A stretch of 64,000 bases of DNA, taken from contig NZ_VKAA01000021.1 in the NCBI RefSeq assembly GCF_007096635.1, positions 50,575-114,574 on the forward strand. The letters are read 5' to 3'. Below the pieces are notes generated by a model. The model had not been told where the DNA came from. It searched no databases and was given only the letters and a program-made list of their open reading frames with translations. Each line of letters begins with the position of its first letter. Position 1 is the first letter of the stretch. Positions 51,616-62,956 of this stretch are shown here, piece after piece. The stretch is from Mycolicibacterium sp. 018/SC-01/001 (GTDB lineage: Bacteria; Actinomycetota; Actinomycetes; Mycobacteriales; Mycobacteriaceae). The position numbers and the translations under genes were made by a program.

Positions 51616-52508
51616 GCGCCGAACCGGTCGATGACCTCGCGCGCCAACGCCCGATATGCTTCGGCCCCATTCGATTTCGGTGCCCACGTGGTGATCGGCT
51701 CGCCGGCGACGCTGGTCTCGGGGAAGCGCACGGTCCGGGTGATGACCGTGTCGAACACCAGATCGCCGAAACGCTCGACCACCCGGGCCATGACCTCGCG
51801 GGAGTTGACGGTGCGCGGGTCGTAGCGGGTGATCAGGATGCCGCTGATGTCGAGTTTCGGATTGAGACGGTCGTGCACCTTTTCGACGGTGTCGGTGAGC
51901 AGGGCCAGCCCGCGCAGCGAGAAGTACTCGCATTCGGTCGGGATGATCACGCCGTCGCTGCACGCGAGTCCGTTGACGGTGAGCAGGCCCAGCGACGGCT
52001 GGCAGTCGATCAGGACGTAGTCGTAGCGGTCCAGCACCGGGTAGAGCGCCCGCGCCAGCGACTGCTCGCGCCCGACCTCGTTGACCAGCTGGATCTCCGC
52101 GGCGGACAGGTCGATGTTGCTGGGCACCAGGTCGAGCCCGGGCACGCGGGTGGTCATCAGCACCTGGTCGATCGACACACGCGGTTCGACCAGCAGGTTG
52201 TAGACCGTGTTGTCCAGCTCGTAGTGCGGCACACCGAGCCCGGCGGACAGCGCGCCCTGCGGGTCGAGGTCGACGAGCAGCACCCTGCGGCCGTATTCGG
52301 CCAGGCTCGCGCCCAGATTGATCGTCGACGTGGTCTTGCCGACGCCGCCCTTCTGGTTGCACATCGCGATCACCGTCGCCGGGCCGTGCGAGGTGCGCGG
52401 CGGCGGTTCCGGGATGTGCCGCGGCAACCGGCCGGTCAATCCGGGGGTGGCTGCGGGCTCCGGCTCGGGTGCCGTGTCGGGGGAAAGAATGCCCGTGTCG
52501 TCACTCAT
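51612..52508 (-). CDS. ParA-family ATPase (Rv1708-like)
   Basis: 298 residues from the ATG at 52508; an in-frame start at 52532 is possible. After a Pro-rich leader comes the deviant Walker A CNQKGGVGKTTSTINLG, then LVDLDPQGALS and IDCQPSLGLLTVN. This is the extra chromosomal ParA paralog next to scpAB, not the ori-proximal ParA with ParB. It is probably involved in chromosome or septum positioning. Confidence 0.93.
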   Translation of the reverse strand: MSDDTGILSPDTAPEPEPAATPGLTGRLPRHIPEPPPRTSHGPATVIAMCNQKGGVGKTTSTINLGASLAEYGRRVLLVDLDPQGALSAGLGVPHYELDNTVYNLLVEPRVSIDQVLMTTRVPGLDLVPSNIDLSAAEIQLVNEVGREQSLARALYPVLDRYDYVLIDCQPSLGLLTVNGLACSDGVIIPTECEYFSLRGLALLTDTVEKVHDRLNPKLDISGILITRYDPRTVNSREVMARVVERFGDLVFDTVITRTVRFPETSVAGEPITTWAPKSNGAEAYRALAREVIDRFGA

Positions 52509-52601
52509 GCCGGACCGTCGCTGGTCAGGCAACCTTCGGGCGTGGCGGACATCGCGACGAGTTTAACGGGATATGACGCGCCGGTGAGGCAGACCCGCAC
52601 G

Positions 52602-53561
52602 CTACTGCGCCCTGGGGTGCGCACCGGCCCACACCTCGCGCAGCGCGTTGACGGTGACCATGGTGTAGATCTGCGTGGTGGTCACCGAGGCGTGCCCGAG
52701 CAGTTCCTGCACGACGCGCACGTCGGCACCGCCCTCGAGCAGGTGCGTGGCGAACGAGTGCCGCAGCACGTGCGGGGAGACCGTCGCGGTGATCCCGGCG
52801 CGGTCGGCGGCGTCCTGGAGCACCTGCCACGCGCTCTGCCGCGACAGACGCCCGCCGCGGGCGTTCAGGAAGATCGCCGGGGTGCCGCGACCGCGGCGGG
52901 CCAGCTCCGGCCGGGCCCGCACCAGGTAGGCGTCCAGGGCGGCGACGGCAGGCCGGCCGATCGGGATGAGGCGCTCCTTGCCGCCCTTGCCGCGCAGCAG
53001 CACCGAGCGGTTGTGCAGGTCGATGTCGTCGATGTCCAGGCCGACGGCCTCGGAGATCCGCGCCCCGGTCGAGTACAGCAGTTCCAGCAGCGCCCGGTTG
53101 CGCAGCGACAACGGCCCGTCGGAGTCGCTGTCACCACCGGCGGCCTCGAGCAGGGCCAGCACGTCGTCCAGCGACAGACTCTTGGGCAGCCGCCGGCTCG
53201 GTGTCGGGGGTTTGACCTCGCGCGCGACGTCGAGCGTCGCGATGCCCTCGGCGGCGGCGAAGCGGTGCAGGCCGCGCACCGCGATCAGTGCCCGCGCGGC
53301 CGAGACCGCCGACAGTGCGGGCACACCGTTGTCGGGGTCGCCACGGCGCAGCGCGACGAGGAACTCGCTCACGTCGGGTTCGGTGGCCCCGGCCAGGTCG
53401 GCGACGCCGCGCGAGGACAGGTGCTCGACGTAGCGGCGCAGGTCGCGGCGGTAGGAGCTCAGCGTGTTCGCCGCAGCGCCGCGTTCGATCGCCAGGTGGT
53501 CGAGGTAGCCCTGGATCTGCACCTCGAGGGTGGAGCCGACAGACGAGAACGTCTGGGTCAC
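52602..53561 (-). CDS. xerD: Tyrosine recombinase XerD
   Basis: 319 residues from the GTG at 53561, overlapping the Nudix stop. Complete catalytic set: TGARISEAVGL (Arg), the beta-hairpin Lys (RGKGGKERLIPI), HVLRHSFATHL, LGHASVTTTQIYT with the Tyr. It resolves chromosome dimers at dif with XerC. It is chromosomal housekeeping and unrelated to the two mobile integrases to the left. The Rv1702c-Rv1707 insertion found here in M. tuberculosis is absent. Confidence 0.95.
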   Translation of the reverse strand: MTQTFSSVGSTLEVQIQGYLDHLAIERGAAANTLSSYRRDLRRYVEHLSSRGVADLAGATEPDVSEFLVALRRGDPDNGVPALSAVSAARALIAVRGLHRFAAAEGIATLDVAREVKPPTPSRRLPKSLSLDDVLALLEAAGGDSDSDGPLSLRNRALLELLYSTGARISEAVGLDIDDIDLHNRSVLLRGKGGKERLIPIGRPAVAALDAYLVRARPELARRGRGTPAIFLNARGGRLSRQSAWQVLQDAADRAGITATVSPHVLRHSFATHLLEGGADVRVVQELLGHASVTTTQIYTMVTVNALREVWAGAHPRAQ

Positions 53562-54185
53562 GCGTGTCCCTTCCGCCGTGCGAACGCCCGGGGCCTGTCG
53601 GTCCAGGGCGCGTCGACGGCGCGGAGCGCATCGATGCCGGGCATCGCGTGCGCGGCCAGGATGCCGGCGACGGCGATCGAATTGACGATCTCCCCCGAGT
53701 ACACCCTGGCGACGGCGTCTTCGAGCGCGACACGCTCGACGACGAGGTCGGCTTCTTCGTGTTCGGCCTCCGGGCGGCCCACGTCGCGCAGCCCGGTGGC
53801 CAGGAACACGCGCACGCTCTCGTCGCTGAACCCGGCCGCGGTGTCGAGGTCGACCAGCGTGTGCCAGGTCTCGGCGGCCAGCCCCGCCTCTTCCTCGAGT
53901 TCCCGCGCCGCGGACACGTGCGGCGGTTCGCCACTCATGTCCAGCAGGCCGGCGGGCAGCTCCCACAGCCGGCGGCCGAACGGGTGCCGGTACTGGTAGA
54001 CGAGGACGACGCGGCCGTCCTCGTCGAGGGCGACCACCGCGACCGCTCCGTAGTGCTCGACGATCTCCCGCCGGGCGGTCGCGCCGCCGGGCATGCGCAC
54101 CTCGTCGGCCCGCAGGGCGAAGATGTTGCCGACGTAGAGGGTCTGCGAGGAAGCGACCGAGAAGTCGTGGTTGCCGGGCTCCCCG

Positions 54186-54193
<8 letters not shown>
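53558..54193 (-). CDS. Nudix hydrolase, ADP-ribose pyrophosphatase type (Rv1700-like)
   Basis: 211 residues from the GTG at 54193, overlapping the end of pyrG by 8 bp. The Nudix box runs from GLLDMSGEPPHVSAAREL to EEEAGL, with an insert typical of the ADPRase group. It cleaves ADP-ribose to AMP and ribose 5-phosphate. The order pyrG-nudix-xerD matches M. tuberculosis. Confidence 0.94.
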
Positions 54194-55958
<1,765 letters not shown>

Positions 55959-56029
55959 GGAACTCCACCCTAACAGCGACTGCGACGCCGCGTCGCTGAC
56001 ACGCGGATCGGCGGGCAGCGCTCCGGGGC

Positions 56030-56971
56030 CTACTGAGGCACGGTGACCGAGGCGGCGCCCTGCCCGGTGCCGTACTGACCGGGTGTGCCACCCCCGACCA
56101 GGGCGCTCACCGCGAGCACGGTGGTGATCCGGCCGGACTCGCGGTCGACGTCGTCGACGGTGCTCATCGCGCTGGTGAGCGCGTTGTCCGAGCGGGCGAC
56201 GGCGACCGCGGAGGTGCCCGAGGCGGCGCCGTCGCGCCCGGCGAGCACGACGCCGGCGCCGTGGGTGGCCAGGCCCGCGGCGAACCGGGCGACCGTGGCG
56301 CCCTGGTTGCCGGCATCCTCGCCGAGGCCACCGCCGGTGACGACGATCGCGGTGTCGGCCACCCCGATGCGGTCGGTGCCGTAGGTGATGAAGCCGGTGT
56401 CGCGCAGTGCCGACAACACGGTGCCGCGCTGGTCGTCGTTGACCGGCGGCGCCTTGGGGTCCTTGTTGGCCAGCAGCGTGATGCCGAGCAGGTCACCCGC
56501 CTGCGAGCCCTGGTCGACGGTCGTGGTGCTCAACTGCGTGCCGGCCGGCACGATCGGCGAGTTCACCACCGAGAGCAACTTCTCGGCGGAGTTGGCGTCG
56601 ACGAACTCCTGGGTCAGCGCGATGGTGCCGCTGACCGTGCCTCCGGCGTCGCCGATGAGCCGCGTCACCGCGTCGACGTCGTCGTCGGTGGCGTCCGGGG
56701 TGCGGAACAGCGCCACCGACTTGTCTGCCAGCGCCCCGCGCAGGATGCGGGGCGCCATCTGCGCGTCGAAATCACCGGCTGCGCTGAGCTTTTCGTTCAG
56801 CGCGTTGCGGTCGTTGGTCAGTGTGTCGATCTGGGTCTGCATCTGCGCCTTGTCGTCGCGCAGGCCGGAGAGCACGGTGTTGGACAGCAGCCCGGAGCCC
56901 AGGGCGATGCCGACGGCCAGCGCGAGGAACACGGCGGCCAGTGAGATGGCGTGCGAGCGCAGCGAGATCAT
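56030..56971 (-). CDS. mctB: MctB/SteB-family membrane protein (Rv1698-like)
   Basis: 313 residues from the ATG at 56971 (MISLRSHAISLAAVFLALAV), one N-terminal membrane helix, a short coiled coil and a periplasmic domain ending GQYGTGQGAASVTVPQ, as in Rv1698. Rv1698 was described as MctB, affecting copper levels. The corynebacterial homolog SteB works with SteA to activate RipA in daughter-cell separation. Next to steA here (11 bp), the second role fits well. Confidence 0.93.
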   Translation of the reverse strand: MISLRSHAISLAAVFLALAVGIALGSGLLSNTVLSGLRDDKAQMQTQIDTLTNDRNALNEKLSAAGDFDAQMAPRILRGALADKSVALFRTPDATDDDVDAVTRLIGDAGGTVSGTIALTQEFVDANSAEKLLSVVNSPIVPAGTQLSTTTVDQGSQAGDLLGITLLANKDPKAPPVNDDQRGTVLSALRDTGFITYGTDRIGVADTAIVVTGGGLGEDAGNQGATVARFAAGLATHGAGVVLAGRDGAASGTSAVAVARSDNALTSAMSTVDDVDRESGRITTVLAVSALVGGGTPGQYGTGQGAASVTVPQ

Positions 56972-56982
56972 GGCGAGTCGCC

Positions 56983-58167
56983 CTAGGAGACCAGACCCTG
57001 GACCCACAGCAGGAACTGATTCCACGTGTGGGTGATCCATTCGAGCACCGCGGCGTCGGCGCGGGACACCCACAGCGCGGCGATCACGGCGATCAGCATC
57101 GCGAGCACCAGAAGCGCGATCGCGCCACCGGAGACGCGGCTACGGTACAGCGTCGCAACGGCTTTCGCGTCGACCAGCTTCTCCCCCACCTTCAACCGCG
57201 TCAGGAAGGTCGACGGGTTGCTGCGCTGGCGGGTGCGATCGAAGAACTCCTCGATGCTCGCGGTGTGGCCGACGGTGACGATCAGCGAGGCCCCGTGGTG
57301 ATCGCAGAGCAGCAGCGCCAGATCGGCAGCCGACCCGGCGGCCGGGAACGTCATCGCCCCGACCCCGAGGTCCTGGATGCGCTCCAGGCCGGCGGCGTGC
57401 CCGTCGGCGTCGGCGGGCAACACCACCTGCGCGCCGCTGCGCAGCGCCTCGGTGCTGATCTTGTCGGGGTCACCCACGATCAGAGCGGGCCGGTAGCCGG
57501 CCTTGCGCAGGATGTCGGCGCCGGCTCCGACCCCGACGAGGACGGGCTGGTACTCCTTGATGAACGGTTTGAGCGCCTTCAGATCGGTGGCGGCGTGGTC
57601 CTCCTCGGCGACGATGACGACGTGGCGGCGGTTGAGGTCAACGTCGATGTCCGGGATGCCGATGCCGTCGATCAACAGCGGGCTCTCGCTGCGGATGAAC
57701 TCGATGGTGTTGCCGGCGAACGCTTCCAGATGCGCGACCAGTCCGCCCTTGGCTTCCTGCATCATCTCGTGGATGTCGGCGTCGGTGCGCTCGGTGCCCA
57801 GGATCAGCCGGCGGTCACCGGAGTAGACGCCGCCCTCGTTGAGCCGGATCCTCGCCCCGTCCTTGACCTTCTTGAAGATCTCCGCGCCGGTGTCGTCGAT
57901 CAGCGTGATGCCGTTGGCGACGAGCACCTCGGGCCCGAGGTTGGGGTAACGCCCCGAGATCGACGACGACGCGTTGACCACGGCCGCGACATTCGCCTCG
58001 ACCAGCGCGTCGGCGGTGACCCGGTCGAGGTCCTGGACGTCGATGACGACGATGTCGCCGGGCGTCAGCCGGCGCAGGAGTCGGTCGATGTCGCGATCAA
58101 CCCGGGCGGTGCCGGTGATGCCCGGCCGTGAACTGGCGTTTCGGGAGAGCAGCGCTGACATCTTCAT
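56983..58167 (-). CDS. steA: SteA-like cytokinetic ring protein (Rv1697)
   Basis: 394 residues. A cytoplasmic thiamin-pyrophosphokinase-like fold (VDLNRRHVVIVAEEDHAATD, LVGVGAGADILRKAGYRPAL, VGDPDKISTEAL) is followed by one C-terminal membrane helix (about 350-375). SteA joins FtsZ-ring events to the envelope and, with SteB, to NlpC/P60 activation in corynebacteria. This is of interest given three NlpC/P60 genes elsewhere in the window. Confidence 0.92.
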   Translation of the reverse strand: MKMSALLSRNASSRPGITGTARVDRDIDRLLRRLTPGDIVVIDVQDLDRVTADALVEANVAAVVNASSSISGRYPNLGPEVLVANGITLIDDTGAEIFKKVKDGARIRLNEGGVYSGDRRLILGTERTDADIHEMMQEAKGGLVAHLEAFAGNTIEFIRSESPLLIDGIGIPDIDVDLNRRHVVIVAEEDHAATDLKALKPFIKEYQPVLVGVGAGADILRKAGYRPALIVGDPDKISTEALRSGAQVVLPADADGHAAGLERIQDLGVGAMTFPAAGSAADLALLLCDHHGASLIVTVGHTASIEEFFDRTRQRSNPSTFLTRLKVGEKLVDAKAVATLYRSRVSGGAIALLVLAMLIAVIAALWVSRADAAVLEWITHTWNQFLLWVQGLVS

Positions 58168-58259
58168 GGGCCGATTCTGGCCAGCAACGCCCGTGTTCTG
58201 TCGGAGGCGCGCCGTAACATCAGCCCCAGAAGTATGTTCTTTTCACACCAGTCACACGA

Positions 58260-60035
58260 TCAGGGCGGAGTCTCCCGCTCCTGACGCGCGGCGTCGAGCA
58301 GTTCCCGCGCATGCGCACGGCCGCTGTCGGACTCCCCCAGGCCGGCCAGCATCCTGGCCAGTTCGGCGACCCGGTCGTCCTCGTCGAGGCGGCGCACGCC
58401 GCTGGTCTTGGCCCTGGACGACGTCGCCTGTGCCTGCCCCTCGATGACCAGGTGCGCGTCGGCGTACGCGGCCACCTGGGGCAGATGGGTCACCACGATC
58501 ACCTGATGGGTGCGGGCCAGGCGGGCGAGCCGGCGCCCGATCTGCACGGCGGCGCGCCCGCCCACTCCGGCGTCGACTTCGTCGAACACCATCGTGGTGC
58601 CTTCCGTCGACGCGGCGAGCACCACTTCGAGGGCGAGCATCACGCGGGAGAGCTCGCCTCCGGACGCACTCTTGTGCAGCGGCAGGATGTCCGACCCGCG
58701 GTGCGCGGCAAACCCGAATTCCACCGCGTCGACACCGTCGCGGCCCGCGTGCACGACGTCGCCGGAGGCGAGCGTCAGCGGTGCGGTGTCGTCGGGGCGA
58801 GCCGGCAGCGAACCGACCGTCATCGTGAACTGGGCACCGTCCATCGCCAGCCCGCCGAGTTCGGCAGTCACCGCCTTCGCGAGCCCCTTGGCGGCCTTGA
58901 CTCTGGCCTTCGTCACCTCCGCCGCCGCGGCAGCCACCGCGCCGGCGAGTTCCTCGACGCGGCGCGCGAGCCCCGTCATCGCCTCCTCGGAGACGTCGAG
59001 CTGCGCGAGTCGCTCACGGGCCGTGCGCGCCCAGTCGAGCACGCCGTCGGCGTCCGGGGCGTACTTGCGGGTCAGCGAGCGGAGTTCGGCTTGGCGCGCG
59101 AGTTTCGTCTCCAACGCGCTGGCGTCGGTGGGCAAGTCGGAGAGGAAGTGGCCCAGCTCGGCAGCCACATCGGAGACGACGGTCAGGGCTCCGTCGAGCT
59201 GGGCCGCCAGGGCCTTGAGCGCGGCGTCGTCGGTGTGCTCGAGTGCCGAGCGCGCCTGCCCGATCGCGTCCACCGCCGATGCGCCCCCGGAGCCCGGCTC
59301 GCTGTCTCCGGACAGTCCGCTGCGGGCCGTGTGCACCGCTTCGCGCAGCGCGTCGAGCTCCGACAGCCGCCGGATGTCGGACACCAGCGACTCGTCCTCG
59401 CCGGGCTGAGGCGCGACGGCGTCGATCTCGTCGATGCCGAACTGCAGCCGGTCGGCTTCCTGCGCGAGCTCGCGGGCGTGCCGGCGCCGCTCCTCCAGAT
59501 CGGCGCGGGCGGCCAGCCACTCGTCGCGCACCGACCGGTAGCGCTGCAGCGGTGCGGTCACGCCGGCGTAGCGGTCCAGTGCGGCGCGCTGCTGGTCGGG
59601 CCGCATCAGGCGGAGCTGATCGTTCTGTCCGTGCAGCGTCAGCAGCTCGCCGGTGAACTCACTCAGCGACTTGGCGGGAACGCTGCGGCCGCCCAGGTAC
59701 GCGCGGGACGGTCCGTCGCGGCTCACGGACCGGGCGGCGATCACGCTGCCGTCGTCGTCGCGCTCGGCACCCGAGGAGTCGAGGATCTCCTCGACCCGCG
59801 CGACGACGTCAGCGCCGAGTTCGGCGGTCGCGAAGCGCCCTTCGACGACGGCCTTGGCCGATCCGGAGCGCACCCTGGCCGGGTCGGCACGAGCCCCTCC
59901 GAGCAGATGCAGCCCCGTCACCACCATGGTCTTGCCGGCGCCGGTCTCGCCGGTCAGCACGGTCAGTCCACCGTCGAACTCTGCGGTCGCCGCGCTGATC
60001 GCGCCCAGCGATTCGATCCGGATCTCGGCTAGCAC
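58260..60035 (-). CDS. recN: DNA repair ATPase RecN
   Basis: 591 residues from the GTG at 60035, which shares a base with the nadK stop (TAGTG). SMC-like: LTVLTGETGAGKTMVV Walker A near the N-terminus, a coiled coil in the middle, ASGGELSRVMLALEV signature and MVFDEVDAGVGGRAA Walker B near the C-terminus. It acts in double-strand break repair. Equivalent to Rv1696. Confidence 0.96.
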   Translation of the reverse strand: MLAEIRIESLGAISAATAEFDGGLTVLTGETGAGKTMVVTGLHLLGGARADPARVRSGSAKAVVEGRFATAELGADVVARVEEILDSSGAERDDDGSVIAARSVSRDGPSRAYLGGRSVPAKSLSEFTGELLTLHGQNDQLRLMRPDQQRAALDRYAGVTAPLQRYRSVRDEWLAARADLEERRRHARELAQEADRLQFGIDEIDAVAPQPGEDESLVSDIRRLSELDALREAVHTARSGLSGDSEPGSGGASAVDAIGQARSALEHTDDAALKALAAQLDGALTVVSDVAAELGHFLSDLPTDASALETKLARQAELRSLTRKYAPDADGVLDWARTARERLAQLDVSEEAMTGLARRVEELAGAVAAAAAEVTKARVKAAKGLAKAVTAELGGLAMDGAQFTMTVGSLPARPDDTAPLTLASGDVVHAGRDGVDAVEFGFAAHRGSDILPLHKSASGGELSRVMLALEVVLAASTEGTTMVFDEVDAGVGGRAAVQIGRRLARLARTHQVIVVTHLPQVAAYADAHLVIEGQAQATSSRAKTSGVRRLDEDDRVAELARMLAGLGESDSGRAHARELLDAARQERETPP

Positions 60036-60958
60036 TACTGTCCGCGCCACCCCGTGACCGGCAACCGGAACTTACGCACCAGTCGGTCGGTGAACGGCGC
60101 GCTGTCCAGCCGCACCCACTTCAGCGGCGTGCCGCAGCGGGTCACCTCCAGGCGGCCGCCCGCGGGCAGCACCATCTCGCGACGGCCGTCGCAGAACACC
60201 GACGCGTCGTTGGCGGTCGCCTCGATCTCGATCGCGATCAGCGCGTCCGGGCTGGTCACCATCGGGCGGGCGAACAGCGCATGCGCGTTGTTCGGCACCA
60301 CGATGATCGCCTCCAGGTCGGGCCACAGCACGGGACCGCCCGCCGAGAACGCGTACGCGGTCGAGCCGGTGGGGCTCGACACCAGCACTCCGTCGCAGCC
60401 GAACGCCGACACCGGGCGGCCGTCCACTTCGATGACCACGCCGAGCACCCCGAGCCGCGGCCCCTTCTCGAGGCTGGCCTCGTTGAGCGCCCACCCGCGG
60501 TCGAGCAGCTGGCCACCCGACCACACGGCCACGTCGAGCGTCATCCGCTCTTCGACGCGGTACTCGCGACGGACGATGTGGTCGAGCACGGTGTCGATGG
60601 AGTCGGCCTCGGCCTCGGCGAGGAAGCCGATCTTGCCGAGGTTGACCCCGAGCACCGGGATCTCGGCGTTGCGCGCCAGCTCGGCGGCCCGCAGGAACGT
60701 CCCGTCGCCGCCGAGCACGAGGACGAGCTCACAGCCCTCGGCAGCACTCTGATCGGCGTCGACGACGTCCACGTCGACGCCGAGGGCCCGGGCGTCGGTC
60801 GCGACGTGCTGCGGCGACCCCCGGTCGACCGCCTCAGCGGAGAGCACGCGCAGCGCGATCCCGTTGTCGCCGAACACTTTCGCCACCCGGCGAGCCACGT
60901 CGGTGGCTTCCTCGCGGCCGGTGTGCACCACCAGCAGGACGGTGCGTTGGGCTGTCAT
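60035..60958 (-). CDS. nadK: NAD kinase
   Basis: 307 residues. Catalytic GGDGTFLRAAE, then NLGKIGFLAEAE and SSPTGSTAYAFSAGGP, all typical of NAD/NADP kinases. The ATG overlaps the tlyA stop. Equivalent to Rv1695 (ppnK). Confidence 0.97.
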   Translation of the reverse strand: MTAQRTVLLVVHTGREEATDVARRVAKVFGDNGIALRVLSAEAVDRGSPQHVATDARALGVDVDVVDADQSAAEGCELVLVLGGDGTFLRAAELARNAEIPVLGVNLGKIGFLAEAEADSIDTVLDHIVRREYRVEERMTLDVAVWSGGQLLDRGWALNEASLEKGPRLGVLGVVIEVDGRPVSAFGCDGVLVSSPTGSTAYAFSAGGPVLWPDLEAIIVVPNNAHALFARPMVTSPDALIAIEIEATANDASVFCDGRREMVLPAGGRLEVTRCGTPLKWVRLDSAPFTDRLVRKFRLPVTGWRGQ

Positions 60959-61764
60959 TGCGGACCTTCCTCGACGGCGCGACGGATCGCGGCCTCGAGC
61001 GCGTCACCCCGCAGCGCGCCCGTCGTGTCGGCTCGGAGGTGCAGGAAGTACTCGACGTTACCGGCGGGCCCCGGCAGGGGGCTGGCGGTGACAGCCACGC
61101 TGTGCCAGCCCAGCGTCTGCGCCGTCGCCGCGACCGAGTCGACCGCGTCGATGCGCAACAACGGGTCGGAGACCACACCCCCGGCACCCACGCGGTCCTT
61201 GCCGACCTCGAACTGCGGCTTCACCATGGGAACGATATCCGCGGCCGGTGACGCGCACGCGGTCAGCGCCGGCAGCACTGTCGCCAGCGAGATGAACGAG
61301 AGGTCGGCGACGATCAGATCCACCGGCCCGCCGATGGCGTCGGCGGTCAGCTCCCGCACGTTGGTCCGCTCCATCACCGTGACCCGCTCGTCGGTGCGCA
61401 ACGCCCACGCGAGCTGCCCGTATCCGACATCGACGGCCACGACGTCCCGCGCGCCCCGGCTCAACAGGACCTCGGTGAACCCTCCGGTGGAGGCGCCGGC
61501 ATCCAGGCAGCGCCGCCCGTCGACCGCGACGGCGAACGCGTCGAGCGCCCCGATCAGTTTGTGCGCCCCGCGCGACACCCAGCTGGGCTCGTCCGCGTCC
61601 TCCACGGTCAGGTTGGCGGTCGTGGCGATGGCCGTCGCCGGCTTCGCGGCCCGCATGCCGTCCACGCTCACCCGGCCCGCCCCGATCAGCTCGGCCGCCT
61701 GCTGGCGTGACCGGGCCAGCCCGCGCCGAACCAGCTCGGCGTCCACACGAGCGCGCCGCGTCAC
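60955..61764 (-). CDS. tlyA: 2'-O-methyltransferase / hemolysin TlyA
   Basis: 269 residues. An N-terminal S4 domain (RVDAELVRRGLARSRQQAAE) and a SAM-binding methyltransferase (CLDAGASTGGFTEVLLSRG, VAVDVGYGQLAW). TlyA methylates 16S and 23S rRNA and makes ribosomes sensitive to capreomycin. Equivalent to Rv1694. Confidence 0.96.
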   Translation of the reverse strand: MTRRARVDAELVRRGLARSRQQAAELIGAGRVSVDGMRAAKPATAIATTANLTVEDADEPSWVSRGAHKLIGALDAFAVAVDGRRCLDAGASTGGFTEVLLSRGARDVVAVDVGYGQLAWALRTDERVTVMERTNVRELTADAIGGPVDLIVADLSFISLATVLPALTACASPAADIVPMVKPQFEVGKDRVGAGGVVSDPLLRIDAVDSVAATAQTLGWHSVAVTASPLPGPAGNVEYFLHLRADTTGALRGDALEAAIRRAVEEGPQ

Positions 61765-61769
61765 GCGGA

Positions 61770-61925
61770 TCAGCCTTTCTCGACCGATTCCAGCGCACGC
61801 ACCAGCAGGTCGTGCGCCTCCTCCAGGCGTGCGGCGACGGAGTCCAGGTCAGCGTCGGTGGGTTCGGTCGACTCTCCGAGGAGGTCGGCGACCTGGGCGC
61901 GGATCTGGTCGGGTTCGGTACTCAT
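61770..61925 (-). CDS. Conserved 51-residue acidic protein, Rv1693-like
   Basis: A short gene with ATG at 61925 and TGA at 61770-61772, ending 6 bp before tlyA. The protein starts MSTEPDQIRAQVADLLGE and continues with an acidic helix (ADLDSVAARLEEAHDLLVRA). In M. tuberculosis Rv1693 holds the same place and size. The function is unknown. Confidence 0.85.
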   Translation of the reverse strand: MSTEPDQIRAQVADLLGESTEPTDADLDSVAARLEEAHDLLVRALESVEKG

Positions 61926-61938
61926 CTCGAGTGCCACG

Positions 61939-62955
61939 CTAGCCGATGTCCGGGTCGACCAGCGACCACCGCCGCGCCGCCTCGCGGGCCGCGTCGTCGG
62001 CCGCGACGATCGTCGTGCGATCCGGTTCAGGCTCTGCGGCCCAGACCGCGGCGGCGATCGCCCGCACGATGGACAGCATGTCGCCCGGTTCCTCTCCGGT
62101 AGCAGTCACCACGATCTGGTCGTCGCGGAGCTCGACCCGCCACGCGGGGTGCGGCCCGACCCGCAACGGCTCGGCGTCGTCGGTCAGCGCGCGCAGATCC
62201 TCGGCGATCATGTCCGGCCGCTGGTCGGCCACCGCGAAGATCGCGTCGGCGGCGTCGTTGACGCCGCAGAGCACCATCAAGCTGGGCAGTCCCGCCGCGC
62301 GCGCCCCGGCGATGTCGGTGTCGAGCCGGTCACCGATCATCAGCGGTGCGTCGAAGTCGCCGCGCGCCAACGCATCTGACATCAACGCGGGCGCAGGCTT
62401 GCCCGCCACCTGCGGCTCCTGGTCGGTGGCCGCGCGCACGGCCGCCACCATCGAACCGTTACCGGGCAACAGGCCCCGCTCCGAGGGCAGCGTCTTGTCG
62501 ATGTTGGCCGCGACCCACAGCGCGCCGGCTCTGATGGCCAGCACGGCTTCGGCGAGATCGGACCAGCCGGTCTCCTGTGAGTGACCTTGCACCACGGCCG
62601 CCGGCTCGTCGTCGAACCGGCGCACCGGCTGCAGGCCGACGGCCCGCACTTCGTCGGCGAGCGAATCAGTGCCGACAACGAGGACCTTGGCCTGCTCCGG
62701 CAGCTGCTCGGCGAGCAGGCGCGCCGCGGTCTGCGCACTGGTGACGACGTCGTCGGGGGCTGCGGTGAACCCGAGCTCCCGCAGGTGCTCGGCGACCTGA
62801 CCGGCATTGCGCGAGGCGTTGTTGGTCACGTACAGCAGACGGGCGTCGAGTCCGGCGAGCGTCTCGACCGCCCCGGGCGTGGGCTCGTGCCCCCGGAAGA
62901 CCGTGCCGTCGAGGTCGAGCAGCAGGCAGTCATGGAGCTGCGCCAGGGATTTCAC
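61939..62955 (-). CDS. HAD-family glycerol 3-phosphate phosphatase (Rv1692-like)
   Basis: 338 residues from the GTG at 62955. HAD motif I is LLLDLDGTVF, motif II VTNNAS, and motif IV MIGDRLDTDIAGA. The cap is of the NagD type. The C-terminal extension (about 265-338) matches the mycobacterial protein, which was shown to dephosphorylate glycerol 3-phosphate in lipid recycling. It follows the TPR gene immediately. Confidence 0.93.
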   Translation of the reverse strand: MKSLAQLHDCLLLDLDGTVFRGHEPTPGAVETLAGLDARLLYVTNNASRNAGQVAEHLRELGFTAAPDDVVTSAQTAARLLAEQLPEQAKVLVVGTDSLADEVRAVGLQPVRRFDDEPAAVVQGHSQETGWSDLAEAVLAIRAGALWVAANIDKTLPSERGLLPGNGSMVAAVRAATDQEPQVAGKPAPALMSDALARGDFDAPLMIGDRLDTDIAGARAAGLPSLMVLCGVNDAADAIFAVADQRPDMIAEDLRALTDDAEPLRVGPHPAWRVELRDDQIVVTATGEEPGDMLSIVRAIAAAVWAAEPEPDRTTIVAADDAAREAARRWSLVDPDIG

Positions 62956-62956
62956 G

